From Anaeramoeba ignava (Eukaryota; Metamonada; Anaeramoebidae), in the NCBI GenBank assembly GCA_028826165.1, contig JAPDFW010000076.1, positions 17,501 through 81,500 of the forward strand: a DNA stretch of 64,000 bases, in the 5' to 3' direction. The position numbers and the translations under genes are program-made. Below, piece by piece: positions 35,101-47,881 of this stretch. The notes below the pieces were generated by a model. It searched no databases. It was not told the origin of the DNA and saw nothing but the letters and a program-made list of their open reading frames with translations. The first letter of the stretch is position 1; each line of letters begins with the position of its first letter.

Positions 35101-38100
35101 TAATATTATTATTTTAATTATTTTAAAAAAGAAATATTGATTTGAAATTTTTTTGCTTTATAATAGTTTCATTTCTTTCAAATCCAATAAGAGAAGGTTT
35201 TCTGCTTAAGAAAAGCCGAACTTGGGGAAGAAAAAAATTATTATATTTAGTTTTAACACCAAGATTTCTTCATTATTTCCACGTTCCAAAAAATAAAGAA
35301 GATTCACTTGAAGAAATTTTACAATCAGGAAAACCTCATCAATCTTTACCTTTATCAATTATAAAAGTGCAAAGAACCGTTCTTGAACAGCAAACAACAT
35401 CAAAAGAAACAAGTAAAGAACAAAAGGAAGTTGAGGAAGAAAAGGATATTTCCATTGATTACACTTTTGATATCATTTATGATACAAATCGATACCATTT
35501 TGTTGCAGCTTCTGAATTTGAAATGAATGAATGGATTCGATTAATTAATTTGATTAAATCAAGAGTCTCAGAGAAAAAAACAATACAAGTCCATCGCGTC
35601 AACCAAAACTGCAAATATGAATATTCAATTAATTATATTGGTGAGCAAGACGCGCAATCTCTGGATTATAAAGCGGAAGAAGGAACTTATCAAATCCAAA
35701 TTGAAAGTTTTAATGATAAATGGATTTTCACAAAAAAATTTGTTGATTTTATTGATTTGGGAGAAACTTTGAGGAAATTGCTCCCCATTTTTATTTTCCC
35801 AACAGTTCCAAAGAATTTTAGATTGGGAGGAGTTATTAGAAACAGAATATCAACTTTAGTTGGGAAAAAAGCAGAAGAGCCGCCAAAAAAAGAACAAAAA
35901 TCAGGGAAAAAAGGTTTTTTCAAATCCATTTTTAAAGACAACAAAAAACCCAAGGTTGTATTGAATGAAACAGCAATTAGACTTGGAAATGATTTTATTT
36001 ATTCCTTTTTGAATGAATTACTTGTTAATTTTAGAGTCAATCAATTGCCTGAAGTTTTGGATTTTTTTGGAATTAATAATATTTTTTTGGCAATCAAACA
36101 AAACAATCTTGACTTTGTTAAATATTTAACAATCAATGATACACTTTATACATTATCAAGAAAACAAACGGGGAAAACACCAATTCATTTTGCTGCAAAA
36201 CTAAGATTGGATTTACTTAAAGTTATTATTGAAAATATTGATGATATGAAAAAAAACAAAAGTTTGGATATTGATTTTGATTTGGATATTTGTCATGTGA
36301 ATTCCAAAGATCAAGATGGAACAACAATATTATTGCAATCAGTATATGATTTAAGGAAGGATGTTTTTGATTGTTTAATTGATAGAGAAGATATAAAAGT
36401 TGATATTGCTGATAATAATGGTTAATTTTTTTTTAAAAAAAAAAAAAAAGCAAAAAGAAATTTTAAAATTGAAAAATTATTTTTTATATATATATATAAA
36501 AAAGGTTTTACTCCTTTTCTTGCTTCTTTCAAAAAAAACTTATTGGATTTTGCAAAAAAATTGGTTGAAAAAAATTGTGATATTAATTGTCAGGATGAAG
36601 AAACAAAAAACTCAGCTCTTCATTATGCATTTATAAATGGAAATATTGAAGGAGTAAATTTTTTGATTCACAGAGGAATTGATCTTGATTTGCAAGATAA
36701 ATATGGAAGAACAGTATTGATGTTAGCAGTAACATCAAAAAGAGACGATGTGATAAACAAACTGCTTGAATCAGAAGCAAATGTGAATATTCAAAATAAC
36801 AATTTTAAAACAGCGCTTCATTATTGTGTTGAGCAAAATAATATAAACTTAACTAACGAAATGCTTCAAAAAGAAGGCGATCCAAATATTGAGGATGAAA
36901 ACAAGGAAACTTGCCTTCATTTTGCAGTTATGAATAGAAATTTGAAGATGATTGAGCTGCTTCTTGATCATAAAGCATCACCCAACAAGCAAAACATCAA
37001 CGGAATGACACCACTTCATCTTGCAATCACACAAGAAATTAAAAAACAAGTTCAAATCATGGAATTGGATTCAAATCAAAACGATGTTCAAAAACAAGCC
37101 TCATCACTTGAAATTATAAAGCTGCTAATTGAAAAGGGGAGCGCAATTGTGGACACACAAAATGCAGAAGGAAATTATCCTATTCATTCATGTGTAATTC
37201 GGAAAGACATGGATTTACTAACATATTTACTTCAGAATAAAGCAAACATCAATGCGGGAGATAGGGACGGAAGAACCCCGCTTCATCTCGCAGCGTTGTC
37301 TTCAAACAACAGAATAATCGAACTTTTGGTGTCTTTTAATTCCGTTGTTGATATCTCTGACATTACTGATGTTGGCAGTTCACCTATTCATTTAGCTGCT
37401 GAAAATAATAATATTGAAGGAATTATGTTTTTACTCAGAAATGGATCATCAATTAATTGTCTCAGACAAGATAGAAAATCACCTTTGCATCTTGCTGCAA
37501 AGAATGGCTTTAATGATCTTGTTTCTTTATTAGCTGAAAATGGAGCTGATGTTAATCTTCAAGATTTTGATGGGAATACACCTCTTCATCTTAGTCTTAA
37601 AAGTAATCATGAAAGAACTTCTGCTTTAATTGCACAAAGTGGAGGTTATTTGAATATGATTAATAATAAAGGTCAATCACCTTTACAATTAGCTAAGAAT
37701 TCTAAAATTAAAAAAATGATTAAGGAAGCAAGTGAAAGATTTGCGAGTCAAGGTTTAACAAAACGAGGAACAATTCCTAATAGTAAAAACCAATTAAAAT
37801 TAAAATTCATTTATAAAATCAAAATCAAAATTAAATTCATTTATAAAATTAAAATCAAAATTAAATTCATTTATAAAATTAAAATTAAAATTAAAATTAA
37901 AATTAAAATTAAAATTTAAAATTAAAATTAAAATTAAAACTAAAATTAAAATTAAAATTAAAATTAAAATTAAAATTAAAATTAAAATTAAAATTCATTT
38001 ATAAAATTAAAATTAAAATCAAAATCAAAATTAAAATTAAAATTAAAATTCATTTATAAAATTAAAATTAAAATCAAAATTAAAATTTAAATTCATTTAT

Positions 38101-38628
38101 AAAATTAAAATTAAATTCAAAATTAAAATTAAAATTAAAATTAAAATTAAAATTTAAATTTAAATTCAAAAATATTTAGTTGTCACAGATATTAGAACTC
38201 CAGAATCTTCTATAGAATCTCATGATAAAAGAAAATCATTTAATCCAATGGGTGGTTTAGCTCTTGAAAAATTAAAATCTGCTAAATCAGCAGTTGATGC
38301 TCATGGTTTAATTCCAGAATATCTTAAAATTGTTTTCCATCTTAATGATAAAGCTGATGATTTTAAATCAAGAATTTCTACAAGAATTAATTTTGAATCT
38401 TCAGAAATTGAAAATGTTAAAGATATTCTAATTTTTGCAAAAAAGAAAATTAAATTTGATCCTGAAAATGATGATCTTGATTCTTTTACAATTCTTTATG
38501 AAGATGAATCAAAAGAATATATTATTATTGATTTTGAAGCAAAACTTGAAGAAATTTTTAAATTTGGAAAATTAATTCATATTTTTCATAAAGAAGACTT
38601 TTTAAAATTATTTGGTTTATTTAAATGA
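32130..38628 (+). CDS. RA/ubiquitin-like - PH - PX - ankyrin-repeat scaffold protein, 11 exons
   Basis: Exons 32130-32301, 33729-33841, 33917-34073, 34141-34250, 34311-34434, 34497-34570, 34634-34729, 34816-35089, 35167-36420, 36505-37782 and 38180-38628 are phase-consistent, 1366 aa. The exon-2 acceptor could be 33735 instead. Residues ~5-95 look like an RA/ubiquitin-like fold, and a helical part lies at ~250-370. PH is at ~379-508 (IREGFLLKKSRTWGRKKLLYLVL ... FEMNEWIRLI). A PX-like domain is at ~543-672 (YQIQIESFNDKWIFTKKFVDF, FIFPTVPKN). At least ten ankyrin repeats run ~680-1200 (GRTPLHLAAL, KSPLHLAAKNG, GNTPLHLSLK). A second RA/UBL-like end is at ~1265-1366. Probably an endomembrane phosphoinositide-binding scaffold downstream of a small GTPase (inference). 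No ArfGAP domain is present, so it is not an ACAP/ASAP. Confidence 0.85.
32320..33720 (+). repeat. Intronic GAAATAAATT / GAAATT repeat, 1.4 kb
   Basis: Intron 1 of the PH-PX-ankyrin gene. Units TTGAAATAAA, TTGAAATTGAAA and AAATGAAAATGAA alternate. No coding content. Confidence 0.95.
37785..38170 (+). repeat. Intronic AAAATT repeat with ATTCATTTATAAAATT units
   Basis: Intron 10 of the PH-PX-ankyrin gene, same sense orientation as elsewhere. Confidence 0.9.
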
Positions 38629-38708
38629 AAAAATTTCAAGAAATCTTTTTTTCATTTTTTTCATTTTTATCTTTCCAAAAAAATTAAAAAATTAAAAAAT
38701 AAAAAATA

Positions 38709-39475
38709 ATGTTCTCCTCAAAAAATTACTTTTTTCAAACAAAACAAAACAAAATCCAAATCTCAATAAGACAAATTATTAAGGAAAATTATGGGTCTTT
38801 TATTTGGCCTTCTTCATTAATTCTTTCAGAATATTTATGTTTAATTGAAGATGAATTAAAAAATCAAAAAATTCTTGAACTTGGAGCTGGCACTGGATTA
38901 CCAGGAATTTTATCAGCAAAATTAGGTGCAAAACAAGTTGTTCTTTCTGATATTTCTTCTGAAAAATCAATTTTGGAAAATCTTGAGTTTGAATCAAAAT
39001 CAAATGGAATTGATGATATTTGCTCCGTTATTCCAATTGATTGGGGATTTTTCTCAGAAAAATATTCCGATATTGGGGATTTTGATATTATTTTAGGAGC
39101 TGATTGTTTATATGATTCAGTTGGTAATTTTTATATTTAATTTCAAGAAAACAAATTAACTAATCCAATTCAATCCACTTTTTTAATTATTTTTTTTTTT
39201 GGAAAGATTTTGATTCTCTTTTTTCAACTGTTAAATATTTTTTGAAATTTAATCAAAATTCTTTCTTTTTAACTGCAATTCATAATAGAAATTGTTCTGA
39301 TAATTTGCAATATTATTTAGATGAATGGGGATTTAAATCGAAAAAAATTGATTTAAAAGAATTTGAAACAAATTTATTTGAAAAATTTGAAGAAACACAA
39401 ACATTAATTGGAGATATTAATTTATATAAAATCACACATTCATTTCAAGACAAAAAAGTGGAAAATTTAAATTAA
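38709..39475 (+). CDS. METTL23/METTL21-like protein methyltransferase, 2 exons
   Basis: Exons 38709-39123 and 39207-39475 join in phase (LYDSV|DFDSLF), 227 aa. The pre-motif GSFIWPSSLILSEYL and the SAM-binding motif I ILELGAGTGLPG (~residues 56-67) identify the seven-beta-strand family-16 methyltransferases. AKQVVLSD is the acidic end of strand 2, and DIILGADCLYD is the motif-IV region of the METTL21/METTL23 group. These enzymes methylate lysine or arginine on proteins (METTL23: histone H3 arginine in animals); the substrate here is unknown. The gene starts 80 bp after the previous stop, with an AT-rich leader. Confidence 0.88.
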
Positions 39476-39965
39476 AATTTTTATTTAATTTTTTATTTAA
39501 TTTTTAATTTAATTTTAATTTAATTTGATTTGACTGTCCTAAGTTTATACCCCTTAATTTTGAAAAGACATAAAAAATTTTTGCATTTATTCTTTTTATA
39601 TTTAAAATTTTAAACAAATTTTATATTTAGTTTTAAATTAAATTTTTAATTAATGAAAATAAAAAAGCAAAAAAAATTCTCCTTTTTTTTTCCTTTTAAA
39701 AAAAAACAAATCTTAATTAGTTTTGATTTATTTTTTAAAACAAATTTATATTTTCAAATTCAAAATAAAGTAAAATAATGGGTATTTCAAAAGAAGATTT
39801 TTATATTTTTGAAATTGAAATGATTTTCTTAATTAAAAATTTTCTCAATTTATATTTTTTTTTTTCATTTTAAAATTTTTTTTCATTTTTTTTTCCTTTT
39901 CTTATTATTATTATTATTATTATTTTATTTGAGGTTTAATTACCATTAGTTATAGGTTTATTTTT
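39476..39965. other. Intergenic region, no gene seen
   Basis: AT-rich gap between the methyltransferase and CCCH genes. It contains a slightly more complex patch (39525-39575, GACTGTCCTAAGTTTATACC), an (ATT)n run at 39905-39925 and a T-rich leader. Nothing recognisable as tRNA or snRNA. Confidence 0.6.
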
Positions 39966-42900
39966 ATGGATTCAAATACAGAAAAAATTAATAAGAAAAA
40001 AAATCCCCCTAAAAAAAAACAAAAAGAAAAAGAAAAAAAACAAAAAGAAAAAGAAAAAGAAAAAGAAAAAAATATAGAAAATAAAGAGATGAATATACCA
40101 AGTCAAAGTTTGAAAGATAATGCATTAAAAAGAAACAATTCAGAAAGCAATGAAATGCTAAATCAAAGTGGTAAAATTTTCCCACATTCTGCTGATACAA
40201 CTGCCGTTATGAGAATAGGAACAAAAAGTATTGTTTATGATGTCAATGATCCTCGTTTGAGAACAGTTCCTTGTAAATATTGGATTAAGGGTACTTGCAA
40301 ATTGGGTGATAAATGTAGATTTCTTCATGGAACTCAAGTTTGTTTTTTATTTTTTGAAATTTTTTAATTTATTTTGAATTTAAAATTAAAATTGATTTTG
40401 AATTTGAATTTGAAATTGAATTTGAAATTGAAATTGATTTATAAATTGATATTGAAATTGAAATTGATTTATAAATTGAAATTGATTTAGAAATAGAAAT
40501 TGATTTAGAAATTGAAATTGATTTAGAAATTGAAATTGATTTAGAAATTGAAATTGATTTAGAAATTGAAATTGATTTAGAAATTGATATTGAAATTGAT
40601 TTATAAATTGAAATTGAAATTGATTTATAAATTGAAATTGAAATTGATTTATAAATTGAAATTGATTTATAAATTGAAATTGATTTATAAATTGAAATTG
40701 ATTTATAAATTGAAATTGAAATTGATTTATAAATTGAAATTGAAATTGATTTAGAAATTGATATTGAAATTGATTTATAAATTGAAATTGAAATTGATTT
40801 ATAAATTGAAATTGAAATTGATTTATAAATTGAAATTGATTTATAAATTGAAATTGATTTATAAATTGAAATTTATTTAGAAATTGAAATTGAAATTGAT
40901 TTATAAATTGATTTATAAATTGAAATTGATTTATAAATTGAAATTGATTTATAAATTGAAATTGATTTATAAATTGAAATTGATTTATAAATTGAAATTG
41001 ATTTATAAATAGAAATTGATTTATAAATTGAAATTGATTTAGAAATTGATTTATAAATTGAAATTGATTTATAAATTGAAATTGATTTAGAAATTGAAAT
41101 TGATTTAGAAATTGAAATTGAATTTGAAATTGAATTTGAAATTGATTTAGAAATTGATTTAGAAATTGATTTAGAAATTGATTTATAAATTGAAATTGAT
41201 TTATAAATTGAAATTGATTTAGAAATTGAAATTGATTTAGAAATTGAAATTGAATTTGAAATTGAAATTGAAATTGAATTTGAAATTGATTTAGAAATTG
41301 ATTTAGAAATAGAAATTGAAATTGATTTAGAAATTAAAATGGAAATCAAAATTTATATTAAAATTTTTAATTAAAATCCTTAATAATTTCATAGCGTTCT
41401 GAAGATCCACGAAGACCTGAATATCACAAACTTCCAAAAATTAAATCATCACCTAATCTTCAAAAACAACAAGAAGATGCAGCAGAAGAAGAAAAAAGAC
41501 AACAAGAACAAATGGAATCACAAAACATAACAAAAGAATCGAATATTGAATCAATACAATCAATTCCACCTCAAGTATTTTAATTGAAAAAAAAAACATA
41601 AGATTTTATTTTGAAAAAAAAAATTTTCCCCAAATTTTTGAACTAACCAAAAAAAATTTTTTTTCTTTTTAAAAATTAATAGAATTTTCAAATTCATTTA
41701 AATGGTAATTGCTTTATCAAAAAAATGTTGGATAAATTTTTTTATGATTTTTGGAAAATAAATTATTTTAAAATAGAATATGAACCTTTTATGTTAACAT
41801 CTAGTCTTTCTTATCAAGAGAATGTTTTTCGTTATGGAAGACATCCTTATCTCCATATAGCTGTTTTATTTTCTAATGATTCAAAAGTTAGACATTATTC
41901 TTATGAAATTCGGAATAAATTTGTTGTAAATGGAATTGATACTTATTTACAAACAGAAATTGAACCAAGTGGATGTAAATAAATATTTTCAACTATTTTC
42001 AAATATTATTTTATTTAATTTTAATTATTTTAATATTTGATTTTATTATTTTCAAATATTTTTATATTATTTTTATTTGATTTAAATATTTAAATATTTA
42101 ATTTAAATTTGAATTTTATTTATTTTATTATTTGATTTAAATTTTAATATTTGAATTTTATTATTTGATTTAAATATTTGATTTAAATTTGAATTTTATT
42201 TATTTTATTATTTGATTTAAATTTGAATTTTAATATTTAAATATTTTCAACTATTTTCAAATATTATTTTATTTGATTTAAATATTTAAATGTTTTATTT
42301 TAATATTTTGATTTTATAATTTGAATTTTATTTATTTTAAAATTTGAATGGATTTATTTAATTTTAAATTTGAATTTTATTTATTTTAATATTTGATTTA
42401 AATATTTAAATATTTAATTTAAATTTGAATTTTATTATTTTAATATTTGGTTTTTATTATTTGAATTTTAATATTTTAACTATTATTTAATTATTTGATT
42501 TTATTATTTGATTTTAAAAATATTTTATTTAAATTTAAATAAAATATTAAAATATTTAAATATTTAATTTAAATTTGAATTTTATTTATTTTAATATTTG
42601 ATTTAAATATTTAAATATTTAAATCAAATATCAAATAATATTTAAATAAAATATTTATTTTATTATTTGATTTTAATTTGAATTTTATTTAGATATTCAA
42701 ATAAAAATGTTAGAAAAAAAACATGTCAAGTTAAAAAGATGGAAAATTAGTTGAAATGGATGTTTCAAATTTAATTGAATCAAATATTGAGTCAAAAGAA
42801 TAATTAATAAAGATTTGGTTTTTTATTACCATCACTTAATTTAAAGCAATATGATGTAAAAATATTTAAATCAAATAATAAAATATTTAAATCAAATAAT

Positions 42901-44614
42901 AAAATAATAAAATAATAAAATAATAAAATAATAAATAATATTTAAATAAAATAATAAAATATTTAAATCAAATATTAAAATATTTAAATCAAATATTAAA
43001 ATATTTAAATCAAATAATAAAATATTAAAATATTTTACTTAAATATAGAAACTTTCAGAAATCCAATTATTACAAATCCTCTCAAGAATCACAAACGTTA
43101 CAAATATCAATGAAAGAACACTAAGACTACAACAGGATATTGATCTAATGGAAAACACCAAAGAAAATAACAGAACAGTTTCACTTGAGCAAGTGGAACA
43201 ATCAACCAAAAACGTTCGACATTTTTTACATTCATTATTAATTTCACAAAAAACAGTCACTGAATTAGAAATTGAATCACAACCACAAAAAGAAATTCGC
43301 AAAGAAAAAGGCAAAATTGTTGCGAAAGGATATATTGCTCGAAACGAATCACCCAAAATCACTCCAATAATTAAATTTCAACTTGAGGAACTTTTGCGAC
43401 ATAAAATCCAACAAATCCAAGAAATAAGCGATCAAATCTTTAGTTTCTCACAAAACAGAACAGAAAACACCGGAGTGTTCAACATGATCCCAAACGAAAT
43501 GGGAATTCCAAAAAATCCACAAGAACCGTTAATGAAAAGTTCAGAAGATTTTTTTCCCGAAAGCGAAGAATCATTCTCACTTGATTCCCCTCAACAAAGC
43601 TTGAAAAAGAACATGGAAAACATGAGTTTGAATCGGGAAAACTTTAGCGCACGAACACCACAAGAATACACACAAACATATTTTGGACAACCAACAGATC
43701 AATTACAAAATAGGGACATTCTCAACAAATCAAACACACCAAACACAAATGGAGATATTCATCCTTATAGCCATCCAGGACCTGGTTTGTACCAACAATT
43801 CCCTAACGGAATGAGACGAACCGTTGACGAACGCACTAATCCCCAATTTATCCCCAACCAGCAATCCCCATACTGGCAAGAAAATGACAACCCAAGAACT
43901 CCATCTCCAATGATGTCAGAAATCCCGCAAATTAGTCCTTATAAAAACGGTTATTATGAACAAAACATCCCTTCTTGGACACAAATACCCACTCGTAAAT
44001 ACCCCCAAAATAGATTCTCTCAAACCCCTCAAGATTCTTCTCCTCTTGATCATCCAGGTCTCAATGAAAATTCCCATCCCGATTTTCAATTCAAAAATTT
44101 TTCTGCTGAAGATCACAGAAATCCTAACATAAAATCCAATAATTCAATGTTCTCCTTTCCTGATAATTATGAATCTCTCAAAACAAGTTATTCTCATAAG
44201 CTTCAAATTCCTTCTCGGAATCAAAATTATTCAATTCAAAATCAATACGCTCAAAATTCACAATTTAAAAATTCTCAAATAAACCAAGAAGATTTTAATT
44301 TCCAAAATTCTCAATTTAAAAATTCTCAAACAAATCATCGAGATTTTAATTTCCAAAATTCTCCAAATTCTCAATTTAAAAATTCTCAAACAAACCAAGA
44401 AGATTTTAATTTCCAAAATTCTCCAAATTCTCAATTTAAAAATTCTCAAATAAATCATCAAGATTTTAATTTCCAAAATCCTCCAAATTCTCAAAACCAA
44501 TTTCCACACAACAAAAATACTGATTACTTTGGAAATTCCTTATCTTCTTATTCAATATTCTCTCCAAATCAACATACTTTGTACCAAATTTCAAAACCAA
44601 GAAGTTTCAAATAA
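39966..44614 (+). CDS. CCCH zinc-finger protein with long disordered, repeat-bearing C terminus (6 exons proposed)
   Basis: Proposed exons 39966-40337, 41395-41574, 41683-41974, 42739-42790, 42813-42855 and 43049-44614 are in phase throughout (834 aa). Residues ~1-40 are Lys/Glu runs. A C-x7-C-x5-C-x3-H finger, CKYWIKGTCKLGDKCRFLH (~103-121), indicates RNA binding. A conserved-looking globular piece follows (YGRHPYLHIAVLFSNDSKV...) that I do not recognise. The last exon is helical, then Pro/Asn/Gln-rich, and ends in ~20-residue imperfect repeats built on NSQFKNSQ and DFNFQNSP. Weak point: the intron at 42791-42812 would be only 22 nt. If it is not spliced, the first gene stops at 42803 and the last exon belongs to another transcript. 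Likely an mRNA-metabolism factor (inference). Confidence 0.62.
40370..41345. repeat. Intronic GAAATTGATTTATAAATT minisatellite
   Basis: Intron 1 of the CCCH gene: ~1 kb of ATTGAAATTGATTTATAA units with AGAAATTG variants. Open frames made of SISISK-type residues are repeat translation. Confidence 0.95.
41985..42735. repeat. Intronic AAATATTTAAATC / TTTTATTATTTGA repeat
   Basis: Between exons 3 and 4 of the CCCH gene. Repeats of ATTTGATTTAAATATTTAA, with inverted copies toward its end; a related array of the opposite strand lies at 42860-43035. Confidence 0.8.
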
Positions 44615-45002
44615 TTCACTTTTATTAAATATACCGCTTTCTTTACTTCTTCTTCTTCTTCTTTTTTTTTTGATCCACTTTTTTTCTGTTTTTGCTTTTT
44701 TTTTTTTTGATTGATTTCCAGATTCATTCATAGTTTCGATTAGTAAGGATAAGTTTTTTGTTTTGTTTCAAACTTTATGATTTTTCATTTGAATAAAGCT
44801 AATCAATTCAATTTTTAATTTTTTTTATTTTTTAGTAATTTTTAAAAAATAATTACTAATTATTTTTTTTTTATTTTTTTGATTTTTTATTGATCGATTT
44901 TTTATTTATTATTTTTTTATCCATTTTTTGATTTTCATTTCTTTTCTTTTCTGTTTTTATTTTTTTTATTTCTTTTATTTCTTTTTATTTCTTTTTTTAT
45001 TC

Positions 45003-47138
45003 ATGTCACAAGATAAAATTATTATTGTTTTAGTTGGAAGTGGATCAGGTTTGCTTTTTAAAAAAACTTTTTCTTTTTTAATTAAAATAGATAAAATAGA
45101 TAAAATAGATAATTGATAAAACAATTTTATTAAAAATAAACTTATAAATAAATCCAGAAAATAATAAAAAATATTAAAAAAAAAAAAGCAAAAACAATTG
45201 ATATAAACAAAAAATTTAAATTAAAAAAAATTAAAATAAAAATAAAATATAATTTAAAATTTCAAATTATGATCCTTATTACAAAAACCATTTATTAATT
45301 TGATCTCTTTTAAATTTTAAATTAATAAATTAATAAATAAATTTAAAGTTGGTAAGTCTTGTACTGCTTTAAGATATATTCAATCTAAATTTGTTGAAGA
45401 TTATGATCCAACTATCGGTAAATATAAAAAAATACACATATTTAAATAATAATATAAAATAACTAAAAATAGATATAAAATTAAATGTCTTTTTTTTTTT
45501 CCGTTTTTTATTATTAAGACAATTTTCATCCCTTTTATTTTTATTTAAAATTTTTAATTTTTAATTTTGTAAATTGAATTGTTCAATTTTTATTAATTTT
45601 TTCTTTTGAGATCGTTATTGATTTGCTTTGAGTTAAATTTGAATTGATATTTATTTTCTTTAAAACAAAACAAATTAAATTAAATTAAATAGATTTTTTT
45701 TTTATTTTAAATTCAATCCCCTATTTTTAAATAAAAAATTTAAATTTAAATTTTAATTTTAATTTTAATTTTAATTTAATTTTAATTTTAATTTTAGAGG
45801 AAAGTTATCGTAAAATGGTTATTGTAGATCAAATTGCCACAATGTTAGAGGTTATTGATACAGCTGGGCAAGAAGAATATCGATCAGTTCGTGATAAAGT
45901 AATTGAAAATTAAAATTCATTTAAAATCAAGATTAAAATCAAAATCAAATTCAAAATCAAAATTAAAATTCATTTAAAATCAAAATCAAAATCAAAATTC
46001 ATTTATAAAATCAAAATCAAAATTAAAATCAAAATCAAAATCAAAATCAAAATCAAAATCAAAATCAAAATCAAAATCAAAATTCATTTATAAAATCAAA
46101 ATTAAAATTCATTTACAAAATCAAAATTAAAATCAAAATCAAAATCAAAATTAAAACTAAAATCAAAATCAAAATTAAAATCAAAATCAAAATCAAAATC
46201 AAAATCAAAATCAAAATGAAAATTAAAATTAAAACTAAAATTCATTTATAAAATCAAAATTAAAATCAAAATCAAAATCAAAATTAAAATTCATTTACAA
46301 AATCAAAATTAAAATCAAAATCAAAATCAAAATTAAAACTAAAATCAAAATCAAAATCAAAAATCAAAATCAAAATCAAAATAAAAAATATAAAATCAAA
46401 ATCAAAAAAATTAAAATTAAAACTAAAATTCATTTATAAAATCAAAATTAAAATCAAAATTAAAATCAAAATCAAAATTAAAATCAAAATCAAAATCAAA
46501 ATCAAAATTAAAATCAAAATTCATTTATAAAATCAAAATAAAAATTAGAATTTAAAAATTGGAGATGGTTTTTTGGTTGTTTATAGTATAATTTCAACAG
46601 AAAGTTTTCTTCAAATATCATCTTTGCATCAAGCAATTTCACAGATTAAATCATCTAAAAATTTTCCAACAGTAACTACTGGTAATAAATTAGGTAAATA
46701 AATTTAAAAAATAAATCAAAACTTTTTTTTTTAAATTTTATTAAAAATTGATTTCTTAAATGAATAAAAAAAAAAAGATTTAGAAAAACAAAGAGAAGTT
46801 CCAAAAAAAGATGGAGAAAAAATTGCTGAAAAGTTTTCTTCTTCTTTTATTGAAATGTAATTCAAATTAACTGAAAAAAATTTAAATTAATTTAAAAAGA
46901 AAAAAATTAATCAAAATGAAAAATTTTATTCCACTTTTTTCTTTTTCTTTTTTTCTTTTTTCTTTTTAAAAATAATTTTAGATCTGCAAAAACTGGTCAA
47001 TTTGTTAATGATGCTTTTGAAGAATTAATTAGAAAAATTAGGAAATTCAAAGAAAGTGAATCTAATAATCATAATCGAATTAATACGAATACATCTCAAA
47101 AACAGAAGAAAAAAAGACTCAGATGTTCAATTTTATAA
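45003..47138 (+). CDS. Ras-family small GTPase 2 with CAAX box CSIL, 6 exons
   Basis: Exons 45003-45048, 45349-45417, 45798-45898, 46549-46693, 46778-46856 and 46982-47138 are 46, 69, 101, 145, 79 and 157 nt, exactly the lengths in Ras gene 1, giving 198 aa. G1 is GSGSVGKS, the effector loop is YDPTIEESYRK, G3 is DTAGQEEY, G4 is GNKLDL, G5 is ISAKTG. A polybasic tail (KKKRLR) precedes CSIL. Same Ser at the Ras Gly13 position as gene 1. Sequence has diverged most around strands 1, 4 and the hypervariable tail, so the two may differ in effectors or regulators. Intron 3 holds an (AAAATC)n array. Opposite strand to gene 1 and 20 kb away, so not a fresh tandem duplicate. Confidence 0.95.
45905..46545 (+). 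repeat. Intronic (AAAATC)n with ATTCATTTATAAAATC units
   Basis: Intron 3 of Ras gene 2. C-containing variant of the AAAATT element, with the same ATTCATTTATAAAAT punctuation and sense orientation. Confidence 0.95.
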
Positions 47139-47881
47139 TTTTATAATTTTATAATTTTCAGTTGCAAATTTTTTTTTTCTATTTTTTTTGTTTTTTGTTT
47201 TTTGTTTTTTGTTTTTTCATTAATTTTTCTTTTTGGAAATTAATGAGATATGTGAAGTATTGAAAAGGAAAAATTTTGTTTTTGTTGTTTTTTTTGATTG
47301 ATTGATTGATTATTTCAAAAACCAAATAAAAGATCAAAAAGGAAAAAAAATTTTAATTAAATTTAGATTTGATTAAAAAATTAAATAAAGATCAAATTAA
47401 ATTCCTTTTTTTTTCAATTTTAATTTTTAATTTAGATTTGATTTGATTTGATTAAATAATTAAATAAAGATCAAATTAAATTCCTTTTTTTTTCAATTTA
47501 AATTTAAATTTAGATTTGATTAAAAAATTAAATAAAGATTAAATCAATTTTAATTTGATTTGATTTGATTTGATTAAAAAATTAAATCAAATTAAAATTC
47601 CTTTTTTTTTCAATTTTAATTCTAAAAAGGGGACACAAATAAATAATTTGTCTTAAAATCTGTCTAATAATCTGTCTAATAATCTGTCTTATAATCTTAT
47701 TTATTTAATTTATTTAAAATTTAAAAAGTGAGAAGTACACGTCATTATTATTATTATTATTAAAAAAATAAAGAAAATTTTTTTCATTTTTTTTTTCATT
47801 TTTTTTTTCATTTTTATTTTATTTTTACTTATATTTTTCTTTTGTTTGTGTTTTTTTTTTTAAAAAGTTTTACAAATAAAA
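47139..47881. repeat. Intergenic region with ~95-bp tandem repeat
   Basis: After T-rich sequence, three to four units of about 90-110 bp (47345-47610) each hold TTAGATTTGATT, AAATTAAATAAAGATCAAAT and ATTCCTTTTTTTTTCAATTT. Next come four short AATCTGTCTAAT units (47655-47695), then a leader rich in CATTTTTTTTTCATTTTT before the next ATG. No gene. Confidence 0.75.

Noticed and set aside
39525-39580. tRNA or snRNA in the GC-richer patch GACTGTCCTAAGTTTATACC
   Set aside because: No cloverleaf, A/B box or Sm site could be formed by eye; no tRNA gene was found anywhere in the window.
41725-41982. Independent small gene starting at the Met at 41725
   Set aside because: The frame is open upstream to an AG acceptor at 41682 and joins in phase with the preceding CCCH-gene exon, so it is treated as an internal exon.
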